DNA from: Vibrio syngnathi | GTDB taxonomy: Bacteria > Pseudomonadota > Gammaproteobacteria > Enterobacterales > Vibrionaceae | Assembly (NCBI RefSeq): GCF_002119525.1 | Contig: NZ_CP017917.1 | Coordinates: 434,001 to 498,000 of the forward strand | Direction: 5' to 3' | Length of the DNA: 64,000 nt | In this document: positions 42,822 through 51,929 of the stretch, one piece after another | How the letters are laid out: the number at the start of each line of letters is the position of its first letter | Position numbering within the stretch: the first letter of the stretch is position 1 | The notes under the pieces: model-generated | Told to the model about the DNA's origin: nothing | The model's database searches: none | What the model saw: the letters and a program-made list of their open reading frames with translations, nothing else | Made by a program: the position numbers and the translations under genes

Positions 42822-44357
42822 ATGTTGAGAAATGAATCTCAAACCCCTGCGAAAGCACAAGCGACTTCGCAACCTAAAAGCAGTGCAACAACCGGTTCGG
42901 AAACCAATATAAAAAGAAAAGACCGCAATAAAACCCTCTACTTCCTCACATGGCGCTGGCACTTCTATGCTGGCTTGTTTGTAATCCCGTTTATGTTGAT
43001 GTTGAGTATTACTGGCTTGGTGATGCTGTTTGATGATGAAATCGAACTTGCTTTCCATCACGATGCTATTGAGATTGTTGCATCGGGCGAACCAACCGAG
43101 GTTTCACAACAGTTAGCTGCAGTGCAGAATCAATACCCACAAGGTAAGGTTACGCAGTTTACTCCGAGCAAAGCGCCTGATCTGGCTAACCGATTTTCTG
43201 TATCACTTGAAGATGGCACTTCCGTTTTCGCCACGGTGAATCAATACACTGGCGAAGTGGTCGGAGAGATTCCACGTAGCGACAGCCTTTATCAACTGGC
43301 GAATGACATTCACGGCACTTTATTGATTGGTGATTGGGGTGATTACCTAATTGAAGTCGCAATAAGCTTGTCTATTCTGTTACTCATCAGTGGCATTTAC
43401 TTATGGCTTCCTCGAGATAACGCGAGCCGCGCTGGTTTTCTTAAGCTTCGATTTGGTTCAGGAACGCGTGTTTTAATGCGTGATCTGCATGCGAACATCG
43501 GTGGAACACTGTCATTCATTTTTCTGTTATTTATTCTATCAGGATTATCATGGACAGGTTTTTGGGGCGGTAAGCTAGTGCAAGCATGGAGTACTTTTCC
43601 TGCTCAAATGTGGGATGACATTCCTCTGTCTAACGAAACGCATGCTTATTTAAATCACGGGTCTGAAGAGGAAATGCCTTGGAACCTAGAGCAAACGCAA
43701 CTGCCTTTGTCTCAAGATAAGCCAGCAGAGCGCGTCCAGCAAGTAGAAGAAGCGTCTGAAGCTCATGATCATTCTAAGATGGGTGAGGATCATTCTCAGC
43801 ATGTATTATCTGCGAGTAATTTCTCGATTGATGATGTGATAGCAAAAGCTCAATCTCTTGGTTTTACGCAATATAAAGTCAATTTCCCGCGATCAGAAAC
43901 GGGCGTTTACACCGTGGCTGCCAATACCATGGGCGGTGACATTATCGACCCAACCCAAGATCGCACGACTCACCTCGACCAATATTCAGGGCGCACCCTA
44001 GGAGAGGTGACGTGGCAAGATTACAATTTATTCGCCAAAACATTAGCCGTCGGTATTTCTCTGCACCAAGGTGACATCAGCATCATCAACAAGCTTCTAA
44101 ACGCGTTGTTCTGTTTGGCATTCATTGTGGTGTCAGTGACTGGTGGAGTAATGTGGTGGATGCGCAGACCTTCAGGCCAAAGTAAGTTGGGAACGCCACC
44201 GAAGTTTGGTGATGCAGGCTTATGGAAAGCGGGTTTGGTGACTGTGGTTGTTATTTCGATATTGTTTCCACTCGCGGGTGCGACGATTGTGACTGCAATG
44301 CTAGTGGATTGGTTACTGTTTTCACGCGTTGAGAAATTCAAGACGGCATTGAGTTAA
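42822..44357 (+). CDS. PepSY-associated TM protein (iron-uptake/reductase type) with His-rich insert
   Basis: Inner-membrane protein of 511 aa from the ATG at 42822, which has AAGGA 8 nt upstream; a TTG at 42798 is in frame. PepSY-TM features: LYFLTWRWHFYAGLFVIPFML at the first helix, DIHGTLLIGDWGDYLIE, RDLHANIGGTLSFIFL, and the C-terminal VSVTGGVMWWMRRP. Several histidines (WRWHFYAG, DIHGTLL, LHANIGG, SLHQGD) are placed to bind heme. An insert at about residues 308-330 reads HDHSKMGEDHSQH, a likely metal-binding loop. Related proteins reduce siderophore iron or act in copper handling; which applies is undecided. Confidence 0.82.
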   Translation: MLRNESQTPAKAQATSQPKSSATTGSETNIKRKDRNKTLYFLTWRWHFYAGLFVIPFMLMLSITGLVMLFDDEIELAFHHDAIEIVASGEPTEVSQQLAAVQNQYPQGKVTQFTPSKAPDLANRFSVSLEDGTSVFATVNQYTGEVVGEIPRSDSLYQLANDIHGTLLIGDWGDYLIEVAISLSILLLISGIYLWLPRDNASRAGFLKLRFGSGTRVLMRDLHANIGGTLSFIFLLFILSGLSWTGFWGGKLVQAWSTFPAQMWDDIPLSNETHAYLNHGSEEEMPWNLEQTQLPLSQDKPAERVQQVEEASEAHDHSKMGEDHSQHVLSASNFSIDDVIAKAQSLGFTQYKVNFPRSETGVYTVAANTMGGDIIDPTQDRTTHLDQYSGRTLGEVTWQDYNLFAKTLAVGISLHQGDISIINKLLNALFCLAFIVVSVTGGVMWWMRRPSGQSKLGTPPKFGDAGLWKAGLVTVVVISILFPLAGATIVTAMLVDWLLFSRVEKFKTALS

Positions 44358-44366
44358 TTGACACGT

Positions 44367-44402
44367 AAACGGACTTTCTCGACTTGAGAAAGTCCGTTTT
44401 AT
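44367..44402 (+). terminator. Terminator after the PepSY gene
   Basis: 14-bp stem AAACGGACTTTCTC with its complement, loop GACTT, T4. Placed 9 nt after the stop. Confidence 0.9.
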
Positions 44403-44438
44403 TCATCAGATGGGCGATTCCTTTGTGAGGAAGACTTT

Positions 44439-44506
44439 TAGACTTGATACAGCGCTAGATTTGATAAAGCTCTAGGTTTGATAAAGCTTTAGATCTGATA
44501 AAGCTC
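44439..44506 (-). repeat. 17-bp imperfect tandem repeat, four copies, spanning the VOC gene stop
   Basis: On the + strand: TAGACTTGATACAGCGC, TAGATTTGATAAAGCTC, TAGGTTTGATAAAGCTT, TAGATCTGATAAAGCTC. The last copy codes the C-terminal ELYQI of the minus-strand VOC protein; the stop codon's first base pairs are shared with copy 3. The outer copies (lower coordinates) are more diverged. Confidence 0.85.
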
Positions 44507-44872
44507 TAGCGGCAGGCCGTCTGGGTCTGCGAAAAACGTAAATGATTTCCCCGTATACTCATCAACTCGAATCGGTTCGACTTCAATGCCTTGTCCTTCC
44601 AAATAGCTTTTGACATGTTGAACGTCATCAACACAAAAAGCCAAATGTCTCAGCCCTTGAGCTTCCGGAAAGCTTGGTCTTTCAGGTGCGTCAGGGAAGC
44701 TGAATAATTCTATTTGAGCGCCATTAGGCAGAGCCAAGTCAAGCTTGTACGACTGGCGCGCTTCACGATAATTCTCCGCAATCACTTCAAGCTTTAAAAC
44801 TTCTGTATAAAAGCGTTTAGAGACTTCGTAGTCTGAGCAAATAATGGCGGCGTGGTGTATTCCTTTCAGCAT
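44489..44872 (-). CDS. gloA2: VOC-superfamily glyoxalase-like protein (GloA2/YaeR type)
   Basis: 127 aa with two beta-alpha-beta-beta-beta units. GIHHAAIICSDYEVSKRFYTEVLKL starts the first, GLRHLAFCVDDVQHVKSYLE the second; metal-ligand positions H5-H6, E (IELFSF), H (RHLAF) and E (PLELYQ) are kept. Matches YaeR-like proteins from many bacteria, whose substrate is not known. The start overlaps the stop of the LysR gene by one base (TAATG). The 3' end has been duplicated into a 17-bp array. Confidence 0.85.
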   Translation of the reverse strand: MLKGIHHAAIICSDYEVSKRFYTEVLKLEVIAENYREARQSYKLDLALPNGAQIELFSFPDAPERPSFPEAQGLRHLAFCVDDVQHVKSYLEGQGIEVEPIRVDEYTGKSFTFFADPDGLPLELYQI

Positions 44873-45804
44873 TAGTTTATTTCTCCTGCCAGCTTGTCAC
44901 CCAAGTGTTCCATCGCGTAATCAATGAATACACGCAATCGGGCAGGCATGTACTTGGTTTGAGCAAACTGCATCGCGATAGCGCCATGGTAATTACTCTT
45001 GATGGTCCAATCTTCCAGCACTTGCACTACAGAACCTTCAGCCAATGCATCTTGAATCACGAAGTCATGGAAAATACCCACGCCAAGCCCTTCTTTAACA
45101 CCTTTCAATCGCATCTGAGAGTGGTTCACAGCGTAACGTCCGCTGACGGGGACTGTGTAAAACTCATCATCTTTAAGGAAGTCCCAAATGTGGTCTTTAT
45201 CTGTTTCTGCAAGGTATAAGCAGTCGTGCTCAGAAAGCTCGGTAGGGTGGTGAGGAATTCCTTTGGCATCTAAATAGTCGGGGCTCGCACATAACACGAG
45301 GTTTGTTTTTCCGAGTTCTTTCAATACCAAACTCTCGTCAGGCTTGTCAGTAAGACGAAACGCAATGTCGATGCCTTGGCGCAATATGTCGATGTCGCCA
45401 TCGGCGGCTCTTAACTTGAGTTGAATCTCTGGGTACTGATTCAAGAATGGAACAACGAAAGGCTGTAGCACGGAGTTCAAGAAGGCTTCTGGCGCCGCTA
45501 CCGTTATAGAGCCTGCAGGTTCAGTATGGTCGGAGGTAGAAAGCTCAACCGCTTGTTGCGCCGCATTAATCATGACCACGCTTTGGTCGTATACCAACTG
45601 GCCTGCTTGCGTGATGAGCAATGTACGAGTGGTTCGTTCGAACAGCTTTACTGAGAGTGCTTTTTCTAGACGTGTGATCAATTTACTCAACGCTGAAGGT
45701 GTAACGCCTAGCTGCTTTGCTGCGGCGGTAAAGCTACCCTCATTCACAATTAAGATAAACGAGGCGAGATCGGGAAGTAGGGCGATGAGTTTTGGGTTAA
45801 TCAT
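44872..45804 (-). CDS. LysR-family transcriptional regulator
   Basis: 310 aa. HTH at about residues 20-42 (GSFTAAAKQLGVTPSALSKLI), linker helix, and the LysR effector domain from about 92 (GSITVAAPEAFLNSVLQPFV). The unusual ASP at the end of the HTH and RHLAF-type signals in the partner gene do not identify an inducer. It is coupled to the VOC gene (TAATG) and divergent from the cysteine-dioxygenase-like gene. CrgA-like sequence by feel. No operator chosen. Confidence 0.9.
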   Translation of the reverse strand: MINPKLIALLPDLASFILIVNEGSFTAAAKQLGVTPSALSKLITRLEKALSVKLFERTTRTLLITQAGQLVYDQSVVMINAAQQAVELSTSDHTEPAGSITVAAPEAFLNSVLQPFVVPFLNQYPEIQLKLRAADGDIDILRQGIDIAFRLTDKPDESLVLKELGKTNLVLCASPDYLDAKGIPHHPTELSEHDCLYLAETDKDHIWDFLKDDEFYTVPVSGRYAVNHSQMRLKGVKEGLGVGIFHDFVIQDALAEGSVVQVLEDWTIKSNYHGAIAMQFAQTKYMPARLRVFIDYAMEHLGDKLAGEIN

Positions 45805-46177
45805 AAGTATCCAGTTAGACTAATTTCAACGGTGACCATAACCTTAATTGTGATTGATCTATTCTGATTTGTGAATCAATTTCATTAATTGATACGCGCA
45901 ATAGTAGCCGTGATGGAAGCCGTTCTTTTGTTGTTCCTATTTCAAATTACTCAGTTATTCAGATCTCAAGTCAATATGGCGATTCTGTTGCTTCCAATTG
46001 GTTGTTAGATGCTTTTGTTATATGAATGTAAATACTTGTAGTTACTTGTTAAATTTAATTTAAACGGTGTTAGTATCCTCCCAACTTGTGCTGAATCGAA
46101 TCAGCCATATTTCATCGTTCGAAGAGAACTTTTAACTTCGAGTTCGGAAGAGCAAAACATAGTCAGAGGTAAGTATT
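45805..46177. other. Divergent intergenic region, lysR / cysteine-dioxygenase-like
   Basis: 373 bp with no supported gene. It should contain the promoters of both genes. AT-rich blocks at 45855-45895 and 46025-46075 are the likely -35/-10 zones. I see no clear T-N11-A LysR box that I would stand by. Confidence 0.5.
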
Positions 46178-46771
46178 TTGCAACGTACTGATATCACTCC
46201 AACGCAATCTCCCGCGTTAGCCGCGTTAATTAATAACGATTATGAGCTTAATTTCCAAGAGATTATGGACCAAATACAGCTGGCGAATAAACCTATGTCT
46301 CTGGCTTCCATTCGGTTCATATTGGATAACATCGAGCTGGGTAAAGAAGAGATCAAGTCGTTGGCGAGTTTTGATAAAGAAACATACTGCCGACAAAGAC
46401 TTTTCAAGAATGACCACTGCGAAGTTTTAATTTTGAGCTGGCTTAACGGGCAAAGAAGTAAAATACACGATCATTTGAATACGTCTTGTGGCGTAAAGGT
46501 TCTACACGGGCAAGCAACGGAAACCCTGTTTGAAACGGCGGCTAATGGCCATATTTTTGCTTCTCAGTCGACTCATTTCCAAGAGGGCAGTGTGACCGTC
46601 AGTAAAGATAATGATATCCATCAGATATCGAATCTACAGGCTGGAGATGAACCGCTCATTACGTTACATGTGTATTCGCCCCCTTTAAGCCAATTCCACC
46701 TCTATCAGCTAGAGAGTGGTAAGTCGGAGCTGCTCGATATACAACAAGAGTGCTGGGCTTACGAGATTTAA
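46178..46771 (+). CDS. Cysteine dioxygenase-like cupin with conserved Cys-Tyr cross-link pair
   Basis: 197-aa cupin related to cysteine dioxygenase (Cys + O2 to cysteine sulfinate). IHDHLNTSCGVKVL carries the first metal ligands H97 and H99 with C104 at the spacing of mammalian Cys93; H148 (DNDIHQIS) is the third ligand and Y166 (LHVYSPP) corresponds to Tyr157. Many bacterial enzymes have Gly at the Cys93 position, so this one resembles the cross-linkable eukaryotic type. The TTG start has GAGGT about 8 nt upstream and no better start exists before residue 30. It lies 185 nt before the export operon, same strand. Mercaptopropionate dioxygenase is the alternative. Confidence 0.75.
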   Translation: MQRTDITPTQSPALAALINNDYELNFQEIMDQIQLANKPMSLASIRFILDNIELGKEEIKSLASFDKETYCRQRLFKNDHCEVLILSWLNGQRSKIHDHLNTSCGVKVLHGQATETLFETAANGHIFASQSTHFQEGSVTVSKDNDIHQISNLQAGDEPLITLHVYSPPLSQFHLYQLESGKSELLDIQQECWAYEI

Positions 46772-46956
46772 AGTGCGTGAAACGGAGACAACTTTCTACT
46801 TAAATGGTCATGATAAGGCTAAAAGGAAGCGTAGAAAGTCTGTCGTCTAATTTTGCTTTAACGCTATGCATTATAAAATTTTATACTATTTATGAACTTC
46901 GCATATCCACGGTAGTCATAGGGCTCACAAATATAAAATAATGAGCTGGATAAATT

Positions 46957-48090
46957 ATGACTAAACTCGGGTTAGTGTCTGTGGCATGTACCACGCTGCT
47001 AGGTGGAGGTGCGTATTTCTATTTTCAAACTTCAACACTTCCTGAAGCCTTTCCAACCCTAACGGTTGCCACGGGGACGATCGAAAAGCAGGCGGTTGCG
47101 GTGGGGTATATCGTTCCCGCTCACTCTGTGTCTATCAAATCTCAAATCGACGGGATCGTTGGTGAAATCTATGCCGGTGTTGGTGAGTACGTAACGCAAG
47201 GTCAGCCGCTTATTAAGGTTCGCCCTAACCCTACCCCGAAAGCGTTGACCGATGCCTCGACCGAATTGATGCGAAGTGAGGCGAACATTGAGTCAGCAAA
47301 ACAACAACTCGCTAATCTGCAGAGTTTGGTCGAACAAGAAATCATTCCTAAGAACTACGACGAATATGTGACTGCACGTTCCAATGTGAAATCAGCACAG
47401 GCTGACGTTATGCAAAAACGTCAGAACCTCGAATTGATTCAAAGCGGGGAGTCGACAATTGGTAACTCTCGCCTCACCTCTACCATTTATGCTCCGATAG
47501 ACGGTACGGTGTTGAATCGAAAAGTCGAGGTAGGAGAACCGATTATTTCTACTGAATCGAGTCAAGCGGCAACAGAAATGATGTCATTGGCCGATATGAA
47601 CAGCCTGATTTTTAAGGGCAGTGTTAGTGAGCATGATGCCGCACAACTTACTCCGGGGATGCCAGTAACACTGACCGTTGCACCTTATCCAAGTATCGAA
47701 ATAGAAGGAGTGCTGACTAAGATTGCGATTCAGTCTGAAAGTCTTAACTCGACAGCTGATAGTAGTTCGGGCAAAAGTTTTGATAACGGTTTTGAAGTCG
47801 AAGTTGGCGAGCTCAAAATACCTCAAGACGTCCGGTTACGTTCAGGTTTCTCATCATCTGCTCAGATAATTCTAGTTAAATCAGAAAATGTACTCACTTT
47901 ACCAGAGCGCGCACTGCAATTTGAAGGCGATAGCCCTAACGTATTAATTCCAGACAGCTCAGAACAAGGCTTCCACAAACAAGCGGTAAAACTGGGCCTA
48001 TCCGATGGCATCAATGTCGAAGTCATCGAAGGTGTGGAGTTAGACGAAGCCGTCATCGACAACAGTATGATGGGGGCATCACATGGTTAA
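46957..48090 (+). CDS. HlyD/MacA-type periplasmic adaptor protein
   Basis: Membrane-fusion subunit of a tripartite exporter, 377 aa. N-terminal TM anchor at about residues 4-25, first barrel/lipoyl half AVGYIVPAHSVSIKSQIDGIVGEIY, a helical hairpin at about 100-155 (ASTELMRSEANIESAKQQLANL), second lipoyl half STIYAPIDGTVLNRKVEVGEPI, then a beta-barrel and a membrane-proximal domain (VLTLPERALQFE). It resembles MacA. It overlaps the TolC-like gene by 8 nt. First gene of the five-gene operon. Confidence 0.92.
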   Translation: MTKLGLVSVACTTLLGGGAYFYFQTSTLPEAFPTLTVATGTIEKQAVAVGYIVPAHSVSIKSQIDGIVGEIYAGVGEYVTQGQPLIKVRPNPTPKALTDASTELMRSEANIESAKQQLANLQSLVEQEIIPKNYDEYVTARSNVKSAQADVMQKRQNLELIQSGESTIGNSRLTSTIYAPIDGTVLNRKVEVGEPIISTESSQAATEMMSLADMNSLIFKGSVSEHDAAQLTPGMPVTLTVAPYPSIEIEGVLTKIAIQSESLNSTADSSSGKSFDNGFEVEVGELKIPQDVRLRSGFSSSAQIILVKSENVLTLPERALQFEGDSPNVLIPDSSEQGFHKQAVKLGLSDGINVEVIEGVELDEAVIDNSMMGASHG

Positions 48091-49411
48091 GCCAGCGCTG
48101 TTTAGTTGTTCACAGCGATTAGACAAACCTCTGTCACCTCGTAAATCGACCCTGTTGAGTATAGGCAGCTTGCTATTAGCAACTGTACTTAGTTGTCCTT
48201 CATATGCCATTTCTATTGAACAAGCATGGCAGCGAGCCAAACAGACGGATCCTGATTACGAGAAAGCTCGAATTGGTGTTCAACTCGGTGAGAGTTCGGT
48301 GGATTTAAGTCGCAGCTCTTTATTACCCGCTTTAAGCGCGAGCGCTTCAGCAGACTGGAGCGAAGACCGCAGTAGTTCAAATCGGTATGGTGCAGAGCTG
48401 TCTCAGGTTATTTGGGACAGTAGCCTTTGGTCTGAATTAGATAAAGCACAATCAGATTATCTGAAATCCCAGCTGGAATTGGCTCAAGCTCATAATGATT
48501 TGGCGGCTAAGTTACTTCTGGTTTATCTTGATATAGGCAGCGCTCAAGGTAACTTACAGCTCACTAAGAGTAAGTTAGAGGAAGGCAGTAAGCTGCTAAA
48601 AATCTTCGAAAAACGCTATCTAGCAGGCAAAGTGAAATCGATTGATGTAGAAGAGATGCGTGCTAATCAGTTGTCTGACAAAGCCAATATTCTGCGAGCA
48701 AAGGCAGAGTTAGAAAGTAAAAAGTCAGAGCTGGAAGCGCTGATAAACCAAGCTCCTGATTCAGTAGATCAAATTCGTACTGAGAACTTGGTTGAGCCTC
48801 CTATGCTGGTGGCTTCTCAACAGCAGTGGCTTGAGCTAGCGAGAAATAATAGCCCTGAATTACTGGTTGCCATAAAAGGCGTTGAAGCGCGCAAGCTAGA
48901 CAAAAAGTCCGCCCAAGGAGGTTATTACCCGACAGTTAAAGGGCAAGTGGGCTATAACGACAGTGATCGGTTGGACAACGGTGAGTTTAACGCGGGTTTA
49001 ACTCTTAGTGTTCCTATAGATTTAAATGGTTCAACACGCGCCAAAGTGGATCAAACTTCGCTTAATTTGTTGACGGCTAAGCAGGATCTACGAAAGGTTG
49101 AAATAGACATCAAGAAGCGAATTGATCAGAACTTTACTCAAGTGAAGCTCAACTGGGAACGAGTGTTAATGGCGCATGATGTTGTAGCATCTCGCGCAGA
49201 GGTATTGAGTAGCAAAGAAAAGTTATACGACGCGGGTTTCCTGGAAGCTTCAGATGTTATCAATGCACATAACAGCTTATTTGATTCAAGGTTCCTTCTA
49301 CAGACCAACTTATATGATTATTGGCGTCAGAGAATAGGCCTACTACAGACAACCGGTAAATTAGATGATGAAGCGATGGCGCTGATATCTCAGGCGCTAC
49401 ACCATGGTTAA
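48083..49411 (+). CDS. TolC-family outer membrane channel
   Basis: Outer-membrane exit duct, 442 aa. Signal peptide sits after a short lead (about residues 24-42, ending SYA-I). Two outer membrane efflux repeats: AWQRAKQTDPDYEKARIGV near residue 50 and ARNNSPELLVAIKGVEARKL near 255, each with the A-x-x-x-N/D-P pattern; long coiled helices in between. A 24-residue basic N-terminal tail before the hydrophobic core is unusual; a later start could be used but there is no in-frame ATG before the core. Overlaps its neighbours by 8 nt on both sides. Confidence 0.9.
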   Translation: MVKPALFSCSQRLDKPLSPRKSTLLSIGSLLLATVLSCPSYAISIEQAWQRAKQTDPDYEKARIGVQLGESSVDLSRSSLLPALSASASADWSEDRSSSNRYGAELSQVIWDSSLWSELDKAQSDYLKSQLELAQAHNDLAAKLLLVYLDIGSAQGNLQLTKSKLEEGSKLLKIFEKRYLAGKVKSIDVEEMRANQLSDKANILRAKAELESKKSELEALINQAPDSVDQIRTENLVEPPMLVASQQQWLELARNNSPELLVAIKGVEARKLDKKSAQGGYYPTVKGQVGYNDSDRLDNGEFNAGLTLSVPIDLNGSTRAKVDQTSLNLLTAKQDLRKVEIDIKKRIDQNFTQVKLNWERVLMAHDVVASRAEVLSSKEKLYDAGFLEASDVINAHNSLFDSRFLLQTNLYDYWRQRIGLLQTTGKLDDEAMALISQALHHG

Positions 49412-50618
49412 TCTTTTTCTTCAGACTTGGCAAACGTTGTTGGCGCATCGGATGAAAAGTGCCTTGGCTATTATTGCAATTTCATGGGGCGTACTGTCTG
49501 TTGTTGTTTTAATGGCGTTAGGAGAAGGCTTCTATCGTTATCAAACGAAGTCTTTCTCATTTTTGGTCAATGACACTCAGGTTGTGTTTCCCTCTAGTAC
49601 GAGTAAACCTTGGCAGGGCTTGCCCTCAAGGCGCGAAATAAACCTTGAACAAGATAAAATTGAGCTGATCCAGCAAGCTGGTTTTGTTAAAGAGGCGTCT
49701 GCTGTTTACCTTAAATGGGATACCAGCGTGACGAACACTCAAGGGCATAATATTGGCAGTATGGTAAGTGGTGTTGCTCCCTCTTATTTTCCTATCTCAC
49801 AAAATAAGTTGCAGCCTGGTTCACGAAATATTTCGGCGACGGATATGGAAAACCACACACGGGTGGTTGTATTGGGTGATCGAATTGCTCAAATGGGCGG
49901 AGTCGACATTGGCGATCATATTAAGATCCACGGTATTCCATTCTACGTAATAGGTGTGATGGTCGATAATGAAGGAGGGATCTCTTTCGGTGAGAGTCGA
50001 CGAGTTTTTGTGCCCCAAACTACTTATCTTGATCTCTGGAACGATAAGCCATGGCAACTGCTATTAAAGCCTGTAGAAGCCATGGATTCCGCATCGTTTA
50101 GACGTAACATTGTTAATTTTTTTGCTAAACAGATGCACTTTGACCCTACTGATAAAGATGCGGTCTATCTGCCCGACTTTAGCGAGGGTGGAGACGTGAT
50201 TACCGGTATCTTTCGTGGTATTCAAATATTCCTGACGACCAGTGGCGCTATGACTATGGCGGTTGGCGCTTTGGGTGTGGCTAATATCATGTTTCTCTCT
50301 GTTACGGAAAGAACTCGGGAAATTGGCGTTCGGCTAGCGATTGGTGCAACACAGGGTTCCATCATGTCTCAGTTTATTATTGAGGGGCTTATCTTAGTTA
50401 CCTTAGGATCCATCGTGGGATTAATGGCGTCCTTTGGTACGGTTTATTTGCTTGGCTCGATGGCGTTACCAGAATGGATTGGATCACCTGTTATCACGTT
50501 AAGCTCGATTGGAATGGCGTTAACGGTGACACTGATTCTGGCGTTCCTAGCCTCTTACTTTCCTGCAAAACGGGCGTCTCGTCTAACTCCTGTTGATGCA
50601 CTTAGTGCGAGGGTTTAA
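49404..50618 (+). CDS. MacB-type ABC permease 1
   Basis: Permease of the FtsX/MacB class, 404 aa. First TM at about residues 18-42 (MKSALAIIAISWGVLSVVVLMAL), large MacB periplasmic core domain at about 45-260, then three TM helices (about 280-395) with ERTREIGVRLAIGATQGSIMSQFIIEG between, the diagnostic R-x-x-E-I-G-x-R cytoplasmic motif. Ends LTPVDALSARV as in MacB (PxEAL). No ATPase domain is fused, unlike MacB; a separate gene supplies it. It overlaps the TolC-like gene by 8 nt. Confidence 0.92.
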   Translation: MVNLFLQTWQTLLAHRMKSALAIIAISWGVLSVVVLMALGEGFYRYQTKSFSFLVNDTQVVFPSSTSKPWQGLPSRREINLEQDKIELIQQAGFVKEASAVYLKWDTSVTNTQGHNIGSMVSGVAPSYFPISQNKLQPGSRNISATDMENHTRVVVLGDRIAQMGGVDIGDHIKIHGIPFYVIGVMVDNEGGISFGESRRVFVPQTTYLDLWNDKPWQLLLKPVEAMDSASFRRNIVNFFAKQMHFDPTDKDAVYLPDFSEGGDVITGIFRGIQIFLTTSGAMTMAVGALGVANIMFLSVTERTREIGVRLAIGATQGSIMSQFIIEGLILVTLGSIVGLMASFGTVYLLGSMALPEWIGSPVITLSSIGMALTVTLILAFLASYFPAKRASRLTPVDALSARV

Positions 50619-50620
50619 TC

Positions 50621-51904
50621 ATGCTATTACCGATGAGACAAATCTTTCAGGAAATGTCTGCAGAAAAGCTACGACTTGGGCTCACGATTCTGGCTGTTGC
50701 GTGGGCAACCTTGTGTATTTCAGCGATGCTATCGGTGGGAGAAGGCATTAGGCAAGGCGTGCTTAAAACGGCACAAAATGGCAATGGTAATTTGATTTAT
50801 CTATCAGGGGGGATGGCTACGGTTGATTATGGATCTTTTCATCAGGGCAAGCCGCTGACTCTAACAGTAGAAGATACGAAAGTTGTAGAGGCTCTGCCTA
50901 ACATCAAAGCTGCAGTGCCGACAGCTGTGTGGGATGAATCACTTACTGTTGGGGAGCGAGGGTCTTGGAAAAAAGCGTTAGCCGTAACGACTGAATTTCA
51001 GCCGGTGACGAATCTCAAGACACGCCCAGGAGGGCGTTGGTTTAATCCTCTAGATCAAACGCAACAACGCAAAGTCATCGTGTTGGGTTACCTTTTAGCG
51101 GCCGATTTGTTTAACCCTAATGAAAGCTTTAGCTGGTTTTCTACTGTCAAATTAGAGGTCAATCCCGTGGGGAAAACAGTAAAAATTGGCAGCCAAGAGT
51201 TTACGGTGATTGGTGTACTAGAGAAAAACAGTGCCAAGGTTGAACAGGGAGATAGCATCAATTATTCGAGCTTTGTTCCTTTCTCTACATGGCAGCGTTT
51301 TAATATTAACGGTGACATTAGTGGTATCAACGTTCAACCTCATGATGGTGTCGACAGAGTCAAACTTGCAGATACGATTCGTCAGGTTATTGCGCGCAAA
51401 CATGGTGCCAGTGTCAGTGATGAGCAGGTCGTTCAGGTTGAGGATATGTTTCTCAAACAAAAAACGATGCAACAATTCTTAGTTGGTCTTCAGGGGTTCC
51501 TTGGTGTGATTGGTTTTATCACTTTGGCAGTGGCGGGCATAGGTATTGCTAACGTGATGTATGCAACGGTGAAACGATCCACACGAGATATTGGCGTGAG
51601 AATGGCGGTCGGTGCTACTCCAGGGATGATTCGCATGCATTATCTGGTTCAGTCATTGATGACTATGATGATGGGCGGTTTATTGGGCTTAGTAATCACT
51701 TATACACTGATTGCTGTAATTCGCTCTTTAGAGCTTGAAGGCAACATGTTTTATGAGCGTCTTGGTAAACCTGTGCCTGAGCTTTCATGGTTGGTTGTCA
51801 CCATTGTTGTTTTGACGTTGGTGGTTATTGGTGTCGCTGCGGCTTGGCTTCCGGCTAATCGTGCGGCGAAAGTGACTCCGATGGAGGCACTACAAAGTGA
51901 ATGA
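50621..51904 (+). CDS. MacB-type ABC permease 2
   Basis: Second FtsX-like permease, 427 aa, starting 3 nt after the first. Same plan: TM at about residues 18-40 (LTILAVAWATLCISAMLSVG), periplasmic core domain to about 285, three TM helices at the end, motif STRDIGVRMAVGATPGMIRM and the end ANRAAKVTPMEALQSE. The two permeases differ strongly in the core domain, suggesting a heterodimeric channel instead of the MacB homodimer. Confidence 0.92.
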   Translation: MLLPMRQIFQEMSAEKLRLGLTILAVAWATLCISAMLSVGEGIRQGVLKTAQNGNGNLIYLSGGMATVDYGSFHQGKPLTLTVEDTKVVEALPNIKAAVPTAVWDESLTVGERGSWKKALAVTTEFQPVTNLKTRPGGRWFNPLDQTQQRKVIVLGYLLAADLFNPNESFSWFSTVKLEVNPVGKTVKIGSQEFTVIGVLEKNSAKVEQGDSINYSSFVPFSTWQRFNINGDISGINVQPHDGVDRVKLADTIRQVIARKHGASVSDEQVVQVEDMFLKQKTMQQFLVGLQGFLGVIGFITLAVAGIGIANVMYATVKRSTRDIGVRMAVGATPGMIRMHYLVQSLMTMMMGGLLGLVITYTLIAVIRSLELEGNMFYERLGKPVPELSWLVVTIVVLTLVVIGVAAAWLPANRAAKVTPMEALQSE

Positions 51905-51929
51905 TGAGATCAAAGACAGCGGAGAAACC

